From Prorocentrum cordatum (taxonomy: Eukaryota > Sar > Dinophyceae > Prorocentrales > Prorocentraceae), in contig CAUYUJ010021156.1 of the NCBI GenBank assembly GCA_963575745.1, positions 25,001 to 89,000 on the forward strand: DNA of 64,000 bases, written 5' to 3'. A program made the position numbers and the translations under genes. Under the pieces are notes generated by a model, which was given only the letters and a program-made list of their open reading frames with translations, ran no database searches and had not been told where the DNA came from. Below, one piece after another: positions 1 to 9,934 of this stretch. The first letter of the stretch is position 1, and each line of letters begins with the position of its first letter.

Positions 1-2600
1 AACCTGTTGACAATAGCCCTTGTGGCTCAGAGCCAGCTCTGTCGGCTGGCACTTTACTTACCCTTCGAGTTTGCACTGCATTGTGGAAGCAGAGATTCAT
101 GACAGCCCATCTCGTTGAGTTCGGCTGGTGGTCAGAGCGACGGTGGCGACCCCGTCCTGGACACGTGCACTTCACCAGAGCAGAACTGCGCCGAGGCGTT
201 ACACGGAGGAGGGGATGGCAATCGTCGAGCAGGATCAATATCACATAGCAACTCGTGAAAACAGGGTGCAAGGACACCACACGGAGACGGACCGCAACAG
301 GGAGGGGAAGAAGGGGGAAGGGGAGTAGGGCGAAGCATGAGTGAAGATGAGCAGGAAGGTAAGAATCCTACAAGCCCTCGGAACGGAGGTGGTCCAAACC
401 ACTTCCTCCCCGTGTTTCCCCTCCGGGAGAGGAGTTGCTCCTCCTCTCGCCCGTCCCCCTGGCAGTTACTGCCAGTCCAAGATGGCCAAATATGGCTCCA
501 AGATGGCCTCACGGAGTCCACGATGACCTCCAAGATGGTAGAAGATCGGTCACGATGGCTCACCAAGACCGCCCTAAGGCGGCTCCAAATGGCCACGGAA
601 CCTTCTAAAGACACTTCCGAGAGGCCACCATCTTTTCCAAGACACTGGATGAGGCATTATGATTGTATTATCGCCTTTTCGCTTCCCACGGGTTTCTGCG
701 GCCTTGAGGTGTCTCCAAGATGGCCAAAGAGAGCCCCAAGAGGGGCCCACGAGGGCTCCAGGATGGGCCCAAGAGCGCCCGAAGAGCGTCCTTAGAGGGC
801 CAGCTCACGCATTCGTAGCTCGCAACTCGTTTGTGTCATGCGTCGCTCTTCCTCCCTTCATGCTTGTAGCTCCCCCCGATGCCTCTATGCTAAGGAGGAT
901 GAATCTCGAACTGTGGTCGCGCCATAATCATCTGCCATCGACTTTGCACTTCATCACCCCCTAAAAAGAGGCGGATCCCGTGACTTTCGTGGGCCGCTGC
1001 CGTGGGGGGTGTGCGTCTGGGCCCGTGGGGTTGTGGTTGGTGCCTCCGAGTGTCCCCAGTCGTTTACTGGAGCCACCCCAGGCGGCGCCAAGATGGCAGA
1101 GACATCATATGGCTTCAAGCGCTCCAAACGGCCACAAGAACGCTCCAGACGGCATCAAGGTGGCCCAAACGGAACCCAAGACTGCGAAAGAGGACTCCAA
1201 GGAGGCACCCCAACGGACTCTGAGATGCCCCAAGACGCAAAACCATAGAGCAGCCGCGAAGCGGTGCCGCCGCGCGAACGGGCAAAGAGGGAGTGCGGAC
1301 CGAGACACTCCGCTGGCCGAGCAGGCCACCTGCGTGAAGACACCGACTGCCACGCCACCACGACGCCACCAAGGGGGCGGCCGAGAGCCAGCTGAATCCT
1401 CCTGCCCCTAGACCCTACGAGTTTCGGACCTACAGCTGCCCAAGACGGCCACAAGGTGGCCCAGAGGTCACCAATACCAACCAGGAGGACTCCAAGAGGC
1501 CCTCCAGGAGGGGCCAAATAAGCAAACACAGTCGAATTCCACTTGGCCTTGGATGTTGTTGACGGTCACGCCTTGCCAGGCGCACGATAGCCCAAGACGG
1601 CCGAGGAGGGATCCAAGACGACCCAAAGACAACCTAAGAGGCCCTTTAAGCGGGCATTAACAGCTCAAACGACTTCCAAGACGACCCTACAAAGTCCCAC
1701 GAGGGTCTCAAGACGGCCCAGAGAGATCTCAGCTCATCGTGCCATAGACTCTTGCTGTTCATATTTGTACATCATATGTTTCAATCATAGTTTCCCATAT
1801 CTACCGTAGATGGCCTTTGTGGTTCATCTTCCAGGGAGGGCACGCTTCTTGCAAACACGTCAATATTTCACAACTGTTCTGGCAACCATATCCGACACGG
1901 AATGCGGCAAAGGACAGCCGCAACCTTACAGGAGAGAAGAAACATCGGAAACATGATTTCGAAGACTACTGCGTTTATTTCACCAACATGGCAGTGCAGC
2001 CACCGTAGAGATCCACAGGTGGACACACGATAAGATCTGCACCAAATTGCCCGAAGACCCAGAATGGTACTCCGATATGGGGAAACGATCACTTGCTTTC
2101 CAATCCTACGCTGCAGCTGTGAAATTGTACCACGCAAGCCTCAAGACCAACGAGACACAACTAGCGACACCGCGTCTTTGGTAAGCACTGTCTGGCTTTG
2201 TACGGCGAGGCTCACCTGCAAGGTTCCACCATCCCTCTCCCTTGCGTGAATTGACGCACCACTCGCAATGCCGCGGCACTGCCCACTCTCTGCGCTTTTT
2301 GGGCAAGCAACTGCGCACATCGCCGCCACGCCGCCAGCCATCGAAGACCTGAAAAGGCACTGCACTCGCCCGGGGCCCCTGCAAGCTCCTTGCTTGGCAA
2401 GCACACGGGGAAGCGTACAAGCCGCGCTGCAAACACAAAATTCTGGATGTCGCCGCGGATCAGCGGTACCCGTTCTGCTGTCACGGACCGCCAAGATCTC
2501 GAGACAAGAGGATTCGGAACTCGGAACTCGGAGGTCCGCGGAAAGATGCCAGAGTGCATCGTTGCTAGGGGTGTGCGCTACGCTGAAGACGCCGTGCAGA
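1..2600. other. gene-free stretch with dispersed CCAAGANGGCC units
   Basis: No supported gene. From about 480 to 790 and 1080 to 1720 the sequence carries many loosely spaced units of the form CCAAGANGGCC, the commonest dispersed motif of the window. Open frames here are short, overlap on both strands and show no recognisable domain. Confidence 0.7.
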
Positions 2601-3630
2601 CCAGCCAAGAAGAGGATTACAGGGGGGGGGGGGGAAGGGGGGGCTGGAGGACGAGGAAGAGCAGGGGATGAAGGGGGGGGGGCGCGGTCGGCGCAGAGGG
2701 CGGCCTGGAAGCCAGGCCAGAAGGCACGGCCGCCACGCGGACGCAGGCCGTGCCCGCGTGGGGCTGCCCAGGGCAAGTTCTGCGGCCCCAGCCTGGCCGA
2801 TGCCGATGTCGCATGTCGTCGTCGACGTCGTTGTCGTCGTTGACGCCAATGTCGGCTTGTTCGTCGACGGCGTTGTCGACGTCGCCAGCGTCGTGGTCGT
2901 GGTCGACATTGTCGTCGTCGCCGCCAAGGATTGATTGAGGGCCGAGGCTCATGGACAGTTGGGAGCTTTTCTTGGACTTCCAGAGATCGCCGCCGTCTTT
3001 ATCGCCGCGTCGGCCGGCGCCATTGTCTTCGTCGCCGTCGTTGTCGCTGTTGCCTTCGACGCTGACGTGGTCGTCGACGATCGACATCGAATCGCGTCCC
3101 CAAGCCCTCTAATACGGGCTTTCTCTTCCGTGTCCAAAATAGTGCCGTGAACCCCAGGGCCTAGGAGCGCCCTCGACACCTCCCTAAATTCGCTGACGCC
3201 CGTGTGGGCCCTTCAGAAGCATTGGAAGCCTGCGTCCCTGGATGTGTCGGGGGCACCCCCGATCCCATCGGAGGTTCGGAGGTCTCCACCTGTCGGGTCG
3301 GGCGAAAGGAGCGGATAGCAAAGGGGGGGGGGTGAGAATCAGCTCGCGTAGCTGATTTTCCCGGCGCGTCCTGCCGCCAGAAGGCGGCCATGTATCGAGG
3401 AATGGGCCCCTCGGTGGGGCCGAGACCACCTGCATGCATCAGATTTGGCCCCCCCCCGTGCCCAATCCCCCATTTCATCCAGCCCGAACCAGGTGCCCAG
3501 AAAGGTTCTGGGAGAGGCCTGCAGAGGCCCAAAGAGGGCCATACACGCACCAAGAGCATTGATCCGCCACCCTGGGCCCTCGACCTCGACTGGGGAAACC
3601 AAAAGGTAAGGATACCGCTGCTCGTTGGAC
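2600..3630. repeat. G-rich run and degenerate GTC/GTT tract; otherwise no gene
   Basis: Poly-G runs near 2619-2690 are followed at about 2814-3090 by an imperfect GTC/GTT/GAC triplet tract. The triplet period keeps several frames open on both strands and explains the V/D-rich translations. From 3100 to 3630 I see only GC-rich sequence between the tract and the 3' end of DIRS-A. Confidence 0.65.
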
Positions 3631-3648
3631 CCCCCCCGGGGCGCGTTC

Positions 3649-4315
3649 TCACCAGGATCTCGAGGCGAATCTAGCGGTGGCGACAAGGGCCTCCCAGAGG
3701 CCCAAAAAGGTGCAAACGGGCAAACGATCGAACTTTACTCTGTCTGCTGTCTCTATAAAGAAGAAAGCAAGCTTGGTACGCTTGCGCCAACTACGACCGA
3801 ACTGGCACTGATCAAAGACTCGAGTGTGGCCTCCAAACACGCAGATGGCATCTAGGAGCTCGGGAGTATGCCAAATCCTAGAGTTGACGGGATGCTCTAA
3901 TACGGTGGGGACGGAGCATCGGCATAGCACGCGAAGCAACTGCAAAGCACAGCGACAAACTCTGTTGCCGCGCCTTAACCTCTCACGCTGTCGCTGCGTG
4001 AGCGACGCCTCAGGTAGTCCCCACGGCTCTCTCGTCGAGCGAATGGGGCCATCACGGCCGCGGTCTGCGGCTCCTCCCCAGGCATCGCACGGAGGGCCCA
4101 TCACCGCTCCCAGCACCTCTCTGCGCTTGCTCGACGCGGCCAGACGGCCCAGCACCTTCAGGTCCGTCAGGTCCTCCTCGGGCCCACGGGCTCGATCGTG
4201 CGCGTGAGTGTTGCAACCCTGCTGGATCGCTGCCCGCGCGTAACCTCCGGTGCCTGAGTAGAGGTCGAGGATGCAGCGACCTCTGAAGTGCCCCGCCAGG
4301 GAAGCGCCACGCCAT
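3649..4315 (-). CDS. DIRS-A methyltransferase-like domain (C5-cytosine type by motif)
   Basis: The frame ending at 3649 carries CILDLYSGTGGYARA (SAM-binding motif I, near 4266), VMGPPCDAWGG (motif IV-like with a candidate catalytic Cys, codon near 4089), VLEHPVNSRIW (motif VI-like) and FGRSWRKRTKLAFF at the end. Motif order fits C5-cytosine methyltransferases, although no long target-recognition region is seen. The domain follows YR and is read in the -1 frame relative to it, as in DIRS-B. C5 methyltransferases captured by retrotransposons have been reported in dinoflagellates (de Mendoza et al. 2018); DIRS elements elsewhere carry a Dam-like (N6-adenine) MT, so the type needs alignment. The frame is open throughout. 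Confidence 0.55.
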
Positions 4316-4910
4316 GCGGCCGGCCCAGGAGTATGTCTTCGAGCGCTCCTTCGCAGGCCTCGAGCAGTCGGCGCAGGCTGGCGGGAAGCAACTCCCAACT
4401 CTGTCCCAGTCGAGCTCCCTTCGCGCACCGCTGGGCGCTCTTCACGCTCGCCCACTGTCCCCGGCGCCGCGCCTCCGACACCGTCCGATACCGACGTGCG
4501 ATATCGATCGACGGGCCCGAGTGCCGCGTCTGGCACGGCACGATGACTTTGGTGGTCCCGAGCTCGACCAGGGAGACCTTGAACTCCTGAAGGTACTGCG
4601 GGCACGTGAATGTCCACACCGCGCCCTCACTGGGCCCGCTGGCCAACGCCCTCAGATGGGCCCCGAGAACTGGAGGCGCGGCGAATCCATCGCGATGATG
4701 ACGTCGCTGACGTCGGTCTTGCCCCGCTTGGCCTGCTCCGACGGGGAAGAGCAACAGGCTCCAGATCTGGGAGATTCCAGCCGCAGGAGCAATACTACTA
4801 CGGCGCCTGAGACCCATCAACTCGTTCCGTCTCATGTAGCTGCTGAGCGAGACCAGGAGGAAGACCGCCATCTGCAAGAAACCGCGCGCCGTCAGCCTCC
4901 AGGCCACTCC
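4190..4910 (-). pseudogene. DIRS-A tyrosine recombinase, C-terminal catalytic half; active-site Tyr is Cys
   Basis: Resumes the YR frame at 4910. Box I reads LLVSLSSYMRRNELMGLRRR, carrying the first catalytic Arg. Box II reads TRHSGPSIDIA, followed by EARRRGQWASVKSAQRCAKG. The residue after QR should be the nucleophilic Tyr; here codon 4425-4427 is TGC (Cys), one transition from TAC. Between about 4655 and 4770 the expected sequence (KTDVSDVIIAMDSP) lies in another frame, so two compensating frameshifts flank that block. The enzyme would integrate the circular cDNA. The frame runs on to 4167, overlapping the start of the MT domain in a different frame. Confidence 0.75.
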
Positions 4911-6002
4911 ATCTGAAAAAAGTGCTGTTCAGACTCTGGGGCGCCCCCAGACTCTGGGGGTTGGGGGTTGCTCCGACTTTGTCTCTCGTTGTCCGACTGT
5001 GTCTCCTCGCTCATACCCCCTGCCTCCTTCTCCTGGTCCTCCTCCCTGTTTCTCTTCCTACTCCCTCTTCGCCTGCTTTTCCCAGTCCTTTTCTTTCTAT
5101 TCCTCCTTTTCCTCCTCCTCCTCCTCCTCCTCAACCTCCTCCTCCTCCTCCTCCTCGCCCCCAGTGCGCCCAGGAGGCTTTCAAGATGGCCCCATGACGG
5201 CCCAGGAGGCCCCAAAGACGGCCCCAAGAGGCCTCTAAGACGCCCAATATGGCCTCCAAGACGGCCCTGAAGCGCCTCAAGAGGACCCCACATCGGTTCA
5301 GAGAGGCCCCCAAGACGGCTTCCGACGGCGTCAGACCCGTCAGACGGGCTAGGAACGATTTAAGACTGCCAAGGAGAGGCCCCCAAGACGCCCCCACGGC
5401 CCCCAAGAGGCCCGTAGGCGTCTTGGATCCGCCGCCCCCTGTGCTTGCCACAGGGTTGGACGGCGTGCCAGACATTTTGCTGAGATTCTGATTTTCAAAC
5501 CCTTCCCAGTGGCCTTCGGCCCAGACCGCCTGCCCCTCGGAAGGACCAGAAGGTGTGGCCCACATCGCCACCAAGACGGCCCAAACGGCCCAATATGGTC
5601 ACCAAGATGCCTCCAAGGCGGCTAGGATCGCTCCAAGAGAGCCCAAGACGGCTCCAATATGTCTCCAAGACGGCCCAAGATGCACCCGAGGCGTCCAAGA
5701 TGGCCCCAAGATGGCCCAGGACGGCCCCAAAGGCCCCCAAGAGGCTTTTAATGCAGTCCAAGAAGCCTCCAAAGGGATCTGCAGGAAGGCCCGAAGAGGC
5801 CAAGACAGCTGATTTCCCGTGGGCTCTTGATGGATTTTGACGTTTTCGGCCTGCCGACGGCCCAATGCCGCCGAAGAGACCCCCAAGATGGCCCCAAGAG
5901 CGCCCAAGAGGCCTCCAAGACGGCCCCATGACGGCCTCCAGACGGTCCAAGAGGCCCCCAAGGCGCCTCCAAGACGGCCCACGAGAATTCCAAGGCGCCC
6001 AC
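4911..6002 (+). repeat. left inverted-repeat arm of the foldback element
   Basis: Starts ATCTGAAAAAAGTGCTG, passes through a pyrimidine-rich TCC tract (about 5100-5160), then through spaced CCAAGANGGCC units and unique-looking sequence around 5330-5510. It matches the reverse complement of the right arm with few differences, but lacks the segment of about 285 bp present at 10527-10810 and has a shorter TCC tract. No gene is encoded. Confidence 0.85.
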
Positions 6003-6372
6003 GATGGCCTTCAAGACGGCTCCAAAACGTCCAAGATGGCAACGATACGATTCGACATAGCCCCAGGATGTCCCAAGACAGCCACAGAGAGCCCCAAGGG
6101 CCCCAAGGGGATCCAAGGGGCCTCCTAGACAGTCTAGGAAGTCTTCAAGAGGACCTCCAGGAGAGCCCGAAATGCCCAAATGGTTGTATTTATTCCCTTC
6201 AATTGTTGAATAATTTGGGCGCGTTTTCTTTTTCGGCTGTCCGACGGCCCAAGATGTCCACAAGATGGTCCCAAGACGGCCCAAGCTGACTTCAAGATGG
6301 CCCCAAAAGGGCCCCAAAGGGCGAGGAAACAGTCCAAGAGGAAGAGCAAGAGGAAAGGACGGAATCAGAGGC

Positions 6373-6870
6373 CCGAAGCGGCTCCGAGAAGCCTGCAGCT
6401 CAGCGCGGGCTCGTCTGCGGACGCCCTTGCCCCCCCCAGGAAAAACATATCACCCCGAGGCCCGGTGATGTTTTGTGGGGCCGCCATCTCAAAGCCCCAC
6501 GGCCAGCTTTTGGGTCGAGGAGGAGGAGGGGCAGGAGGACGAGGAGGTGATCAACAGGAACCAGAGGAGCAGGAGCAGCAGGAGGACGAGGAGTTTGAGC
6601 AAGGGGTCAAGGACGGAAAGATAGGCCAGAAGCGGCTCCGAGACCAGACCGCGCTGAGCTGCAGGGTTTTCGGAGCCGCTTAAGGCCTCTCATTTCGTCC
6701 TTGTCCCCCTGCTCAACCTCCTCGTCCTCCTGCTCCTGATTCTCCTGGTTTTGCTCCTCTTCTTCCTCGACCCAAGAGCCGGCCGTGGGGCCTTGAAAGG
6801 GCGGGCCGAAAAAATGTCACCGGGGGCCGAGCTGCAGGCTTCTCGGAGCCGATGCGGCCAAAAAGAGGCT
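6373..6870. repeat. nested imperfect palindrome in the foldback spacer
   Basis: GGCTCCGAGAAGCCTGCAGC at about 6379 recurs inverted near 6829-6848 (GCTGCAGGCTTCTCGGAGCC). The sequence between is also largely self-complementary around a centre near 6650, including AGCGGCTCCGA and TCGGAGCCGCT. It could be a smaller inverted-repeat element inside the larger one. Confidence 0.65.
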
Positions 6871-6955
6871 GCCCTGCAGGCTGTCTCGGAGCCGCTGCGC
6901 CAAAAGAAGGACACCTTGTCGGTTTAACTACTAGGTCGCTTTGTCGGCTGATTTC

Positions 6956-7104
6956 GGGCGCGTCGTCATCGTGGTCGTCGTTGTCATCGTCGTCGTCGTG
7001 GTCGTCGTCGTCACTACCATCGTCGTGGTCGTCGTCGTCGTCGTTGTCGTCGTCGTCGTCGTCGTCGTCATCGTCGTCGTCGTTGTCGTTGTCGTCGCCG
7101 TCCA
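6956..7104 (+). repeat. GTC/ATC triplet microsatellite
   Basis: Imperfect GTC repeats with ATC and GTT interruptions, directly followed by GGCCCCAAGA-type units. The translated V/S-rich or D-rich frames are by-products. Confidence 0.85.
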
Positions 7105-7114
7105 TAAGATGGCC

Positions 7115-7590
7115 CCGAGAGGGCCCTAAGAGGGCCCCAAGAGAGCCCCAAGAGGGCTCCGAGAGGGCCCCAAGAGGGCCCCAGGAGTTGTGCAACAACC
7201 CAGCGGCCGCTGGTACATAACTCCTGGGGCCCTCTTGGGGCCCTCTGAGGGCCCTCTTGGAGCCCTCCTGGGCCCCTGGTTGGCCCATGAGAGGGCTCCA
7301 AGAGGGCCCTAAGAGGGCCCCAAGAGGGCCCCAAAAGGGCCCCAAGAGGGCCCCAAGAGGGCGCCAAGAGGGCCCCAAGAAGGCCCCAGGAATTATGTAC
7401 CAATCCAGCGGCCGCTGGTACATAACTCCTGAACCCTCTTGGGACCCCAAGAGGGCCCCAAGAGGGCCCCAAGAGGGCCCCAAAAGGGCCCCAAGAGGGC
7501 GCCAAGAGGGCGCCAAGAGGGCTCCAAGAAGGCCCCAGGAATTATGTACCAACCCAGCGGCCGGTGGTACAGAACTCCTGGGGCCCTCCT
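7115..7590. repeat. hairpin minisatellite around a NotI-type palindrome, left array
   Basis: Three units centred on CAGCGGCCGCTG (7201-7212, 7406-7417, and a mutated centre at about 7555-7566). Each centre is flanked by GTACATAA and its complement, then by GGGCCCTCTTGG and its complement, so most of each unit can fold on itself. Between centres lie 11-bp GGGCCCCAAGA repeats. Confidence 0.8.
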
Positions 7591-7775
7591 CCTCCTCCTC
7601 GGCGACGACGACGACGAGGAGGTGTAAACGCACCCTTACCCAGCCCCTGCAGGACCAGGCAGCGATACTTGGACCAAATTTCCTGGCCCCTGTTTCGACC
7701 CCAGAGCTCTCGACCCCGTCCAGGAGCTCCCGACCCCAACCCGGAGCTTTCGGCCCCATCCTGGAGCTCTCGACC

Positions 7776-7779
7776 CGCA

Positions 7780-7810
<31 letters not shown>

Positions 7811-7939
7811 CCTCGACCTGGAGTGGTAAGTTTTGCTGCTGCTTTTCCCCAGGGGTTTGGAGCCCTCGGGGCCCAGGGGGGCCCCGAAACGGATCCGAAG
7901 CCTCAAATTTTTCCGGCCCGCGACCGACGACCGGCGACA

Positions 7940-7976
<37 letters not shown>
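7776..7976 (+). repeat. GAC triplet tracts
   Basis: Two GAC tracts, at about 7779-7812 and 7936-7974, separated by ordinary GC-rich sequence. No gene. Confidence 0.8.
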
Positions 7977-8309
7977 GCATAAGTTATTTGGCGCCCCCCC
8001 TTGGGAGCATCGGGTAACTGGGGGGTGCGCTCCACACCCCCCACTTACCCGGTGTCCCCCAGGGGACATCGGGTAACTCGACCTTGCAGGGGGGGGTGTT
8101 AGGCACGGGTTACCCGGTGGCGAGGGGGGGGCATCGGGTAACTCGACTTTGCACGGGGGGGAGTCGGGCATGAGTTACCCGGTGTCCCCTGGGGGACATC
8201 GGGTAAGCGGGGGGTGCGCTCCACACCCCCCACTTACCCGGTGTCCCCCGAGGGGCGTCGAGTAAGTCGACCTTGCAAGGGGCGCATTCGGCATTATTCA
8301 GTAAACCGG

Positions 8310-9003
8310 TGGACCCCCATGGGACATCGGAGTTACCCGGTGGTCCCCGTGGGACATCGGCCCGTGGGACATCGGAGTTACCCGGTGTCCCCCGGGGGAC
8401 ATCGGGTAACTCGACATTGCAAGGGGGGTCTGGGCATGGTTACCCGGTGGCCTCCCGTGGGACATCGGAGTTACCCGGTGTCCCCCGTGGGACATCGGAG
8501 TTACCCGGTGGTCCCCGTGGGACATCGGCCCGTGGGACATCGGAGTTACCCGGTGTCCCCCGTGGGACATCGGAGTTACCCGGTGGTCCCCGTGGGACAT
8601 CGGCCCGTGGGACATCGGAGTTACCCGGTGTCCCCCGTGGGACATCGGAGTTACCCGGTGGTCCCCGTGGGACATCGGCCCGTGGGACATCGGAGTTACC
8701 CGGTGTCCCCCGGGGGACATCGGGTAACTCGACCTTGCAAGGGGGGGTCTGGGCACGAGTTACCTGGTGCCCCCCCGTGGGACATCGGAGTTACCCGGTG
8801 TCCCCGTGGGACATCGGAGTTACCCGGTGGTCCCCGTGGGACATCGGCCCGTGGGACATCGGAGTTACCCGGTGTCCCCCGTGGGACGTCGGAGTTACCC
8901 GGTGGTCCCCGTGGGACATCGGCCCGTGGGACATCGGAGTTACCCGGTATCCCCCGTGGGACATCGGAGTTACCCGGTGGTCCCCGTGGGACATCGGCCC
9001 ATA
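8310..9003 (+). repeat. 75-bp higher-order minisatellite (TGGGACATCGG/TTACCCGGTG)
   Basis: Each higher-order unit is two near-identical 30-bp blocks (CGTGGGACATCGGAGTTACC... with ending variants) plus a 15-bp half block CGTGGGACATCGGCC. Several units are visible with little divergence, bounded by more degenerate copies from about 7990 to 8310. Since 75 is a multiple of three, plus-strand frames of up to 270 codons and a minus-strand frame stay open; I do not regard them as genes. Confidence 0.85.
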
Positions 9004-9035
9004 AGATGGCTCCAAGGGGTCCCTAAGACTGGGCT

Positions 9036-9560
9036 GGTACATAACTCCTAGGGCCCTGTTGGGGCCCTCTGAGTGCCCTCTTGGAGCCCTCTTGGGCCCC
9101 TGGTTGGCCCTAGGAGGGCCCCAAGAAGGCCCCAGGAATTATGTACCAATCCAGCGGCCGCTGGTACATAATTCCTGGGGCCCTCTTGGGGCCCTCTGAG
9201 GGCCCTCTTGGAACCCTCTTGGGCCCCTGGTTGGCCCTAATAGGGCCCCAAGAAGGCCCCAGGAATTATGTACCAACCCAGCGGCCGCTGGTACATCACT
9301 CTTGGGGCCCTCTTTGGGGCCCTCTGAGGGCCCTCTTGGAGCCCTCTTGGGGCCCGGGTTGGCCCTAAGAGGGCCCCAAGAGGGCCCCAAGAGGGCTCCA
9401 AGAGGGCCCCAGGAATTATGTACCAACCCAGCGGCCGCTGGTACATAACTCCTGAACCCTCTTGGGGCCCTCTTGGAGCCCTCTTGGGCCCCTTGTTGGC
9501 CCACATGATGGCTCCAAGAAGGCCCTAAGAGGGCCCCCAAACGGGCCCAAGAGGGGCCCA
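9036..9560. repeat. hairpin minisatellite around a NotI-type palindrome, right array
   Basis: Three further units centred at 9152-9163, 9279-9290 and 9429-9440 (CAGCGGCCGCTG), each inside the same larger inverted repeat of GGCCCCAAGA / TCTTGGGGCC type sequence as the left array. Unit spacing is 127-150 bp. Confidence 0.8.
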
Positions 9561-9689
9561 AGAGAGGCCTCAGAAACCGCTAGTAGGTGTCATCGATCAG
9601 CGCGTCTGGATGAGACCTCTCAGTGGTCTCTGGGGCGCGTCTTGGAGCCCTCTTGGGGCCCTCTGGAGCCCCCTGGGTGCTCCCAAAAA

Positions 9690-9934
9690 GGTTCCAAGGG
9701 ACATCCGAAGGGGTGGAGGGGGAGTTGGACGGGGAGTGGAGGGGGAGGTGGAGGGGGGGCTGAGGTGGGTGGTGGAGGGGGGGGTGGAGGGGGGGTGGGG
9801 GGGTTGGTGGAGGGGGAAGGGAGAGGGAGAGGGAGAGGGGTTTGATTAGGAAACTGGAAGAGGTTTGACGACCACGACGACGACGACGACGACGATGACG
9901 ACGACGACGATGACGGCGACAACCACGATGACGA
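9690..9934 (+). repeat. GGTGGAGGGGG minisatellite followed by a GAC tract
   Basis: Purine-rich GGTGGAGGGG-type units (about 9710-9840) and then imperfect GAC triplets (about 9869-9930) end exactly at the inner boundary of the right foldback arm. Confidence 0.75.

Noticed and set aside
481-790. YY1-like promoter motif CCAAGATGGC
   Set aside because: The match arises from a satellite unit present hundreds of times, not from a placed regulatory site.
6713-8044. 443-codon minus-strand frame
   Set aside because: Composed of triplet tracts and 11-bp minisatellites; no domain and equal openness on the other strand.
8214-9026. 270-codon repetitive protein or CRISPR-like array
   Set aside because: Units are contiguous without spacers, the period is a multiple of three, and the genome is eukaryotic. 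It is a minisatellite.
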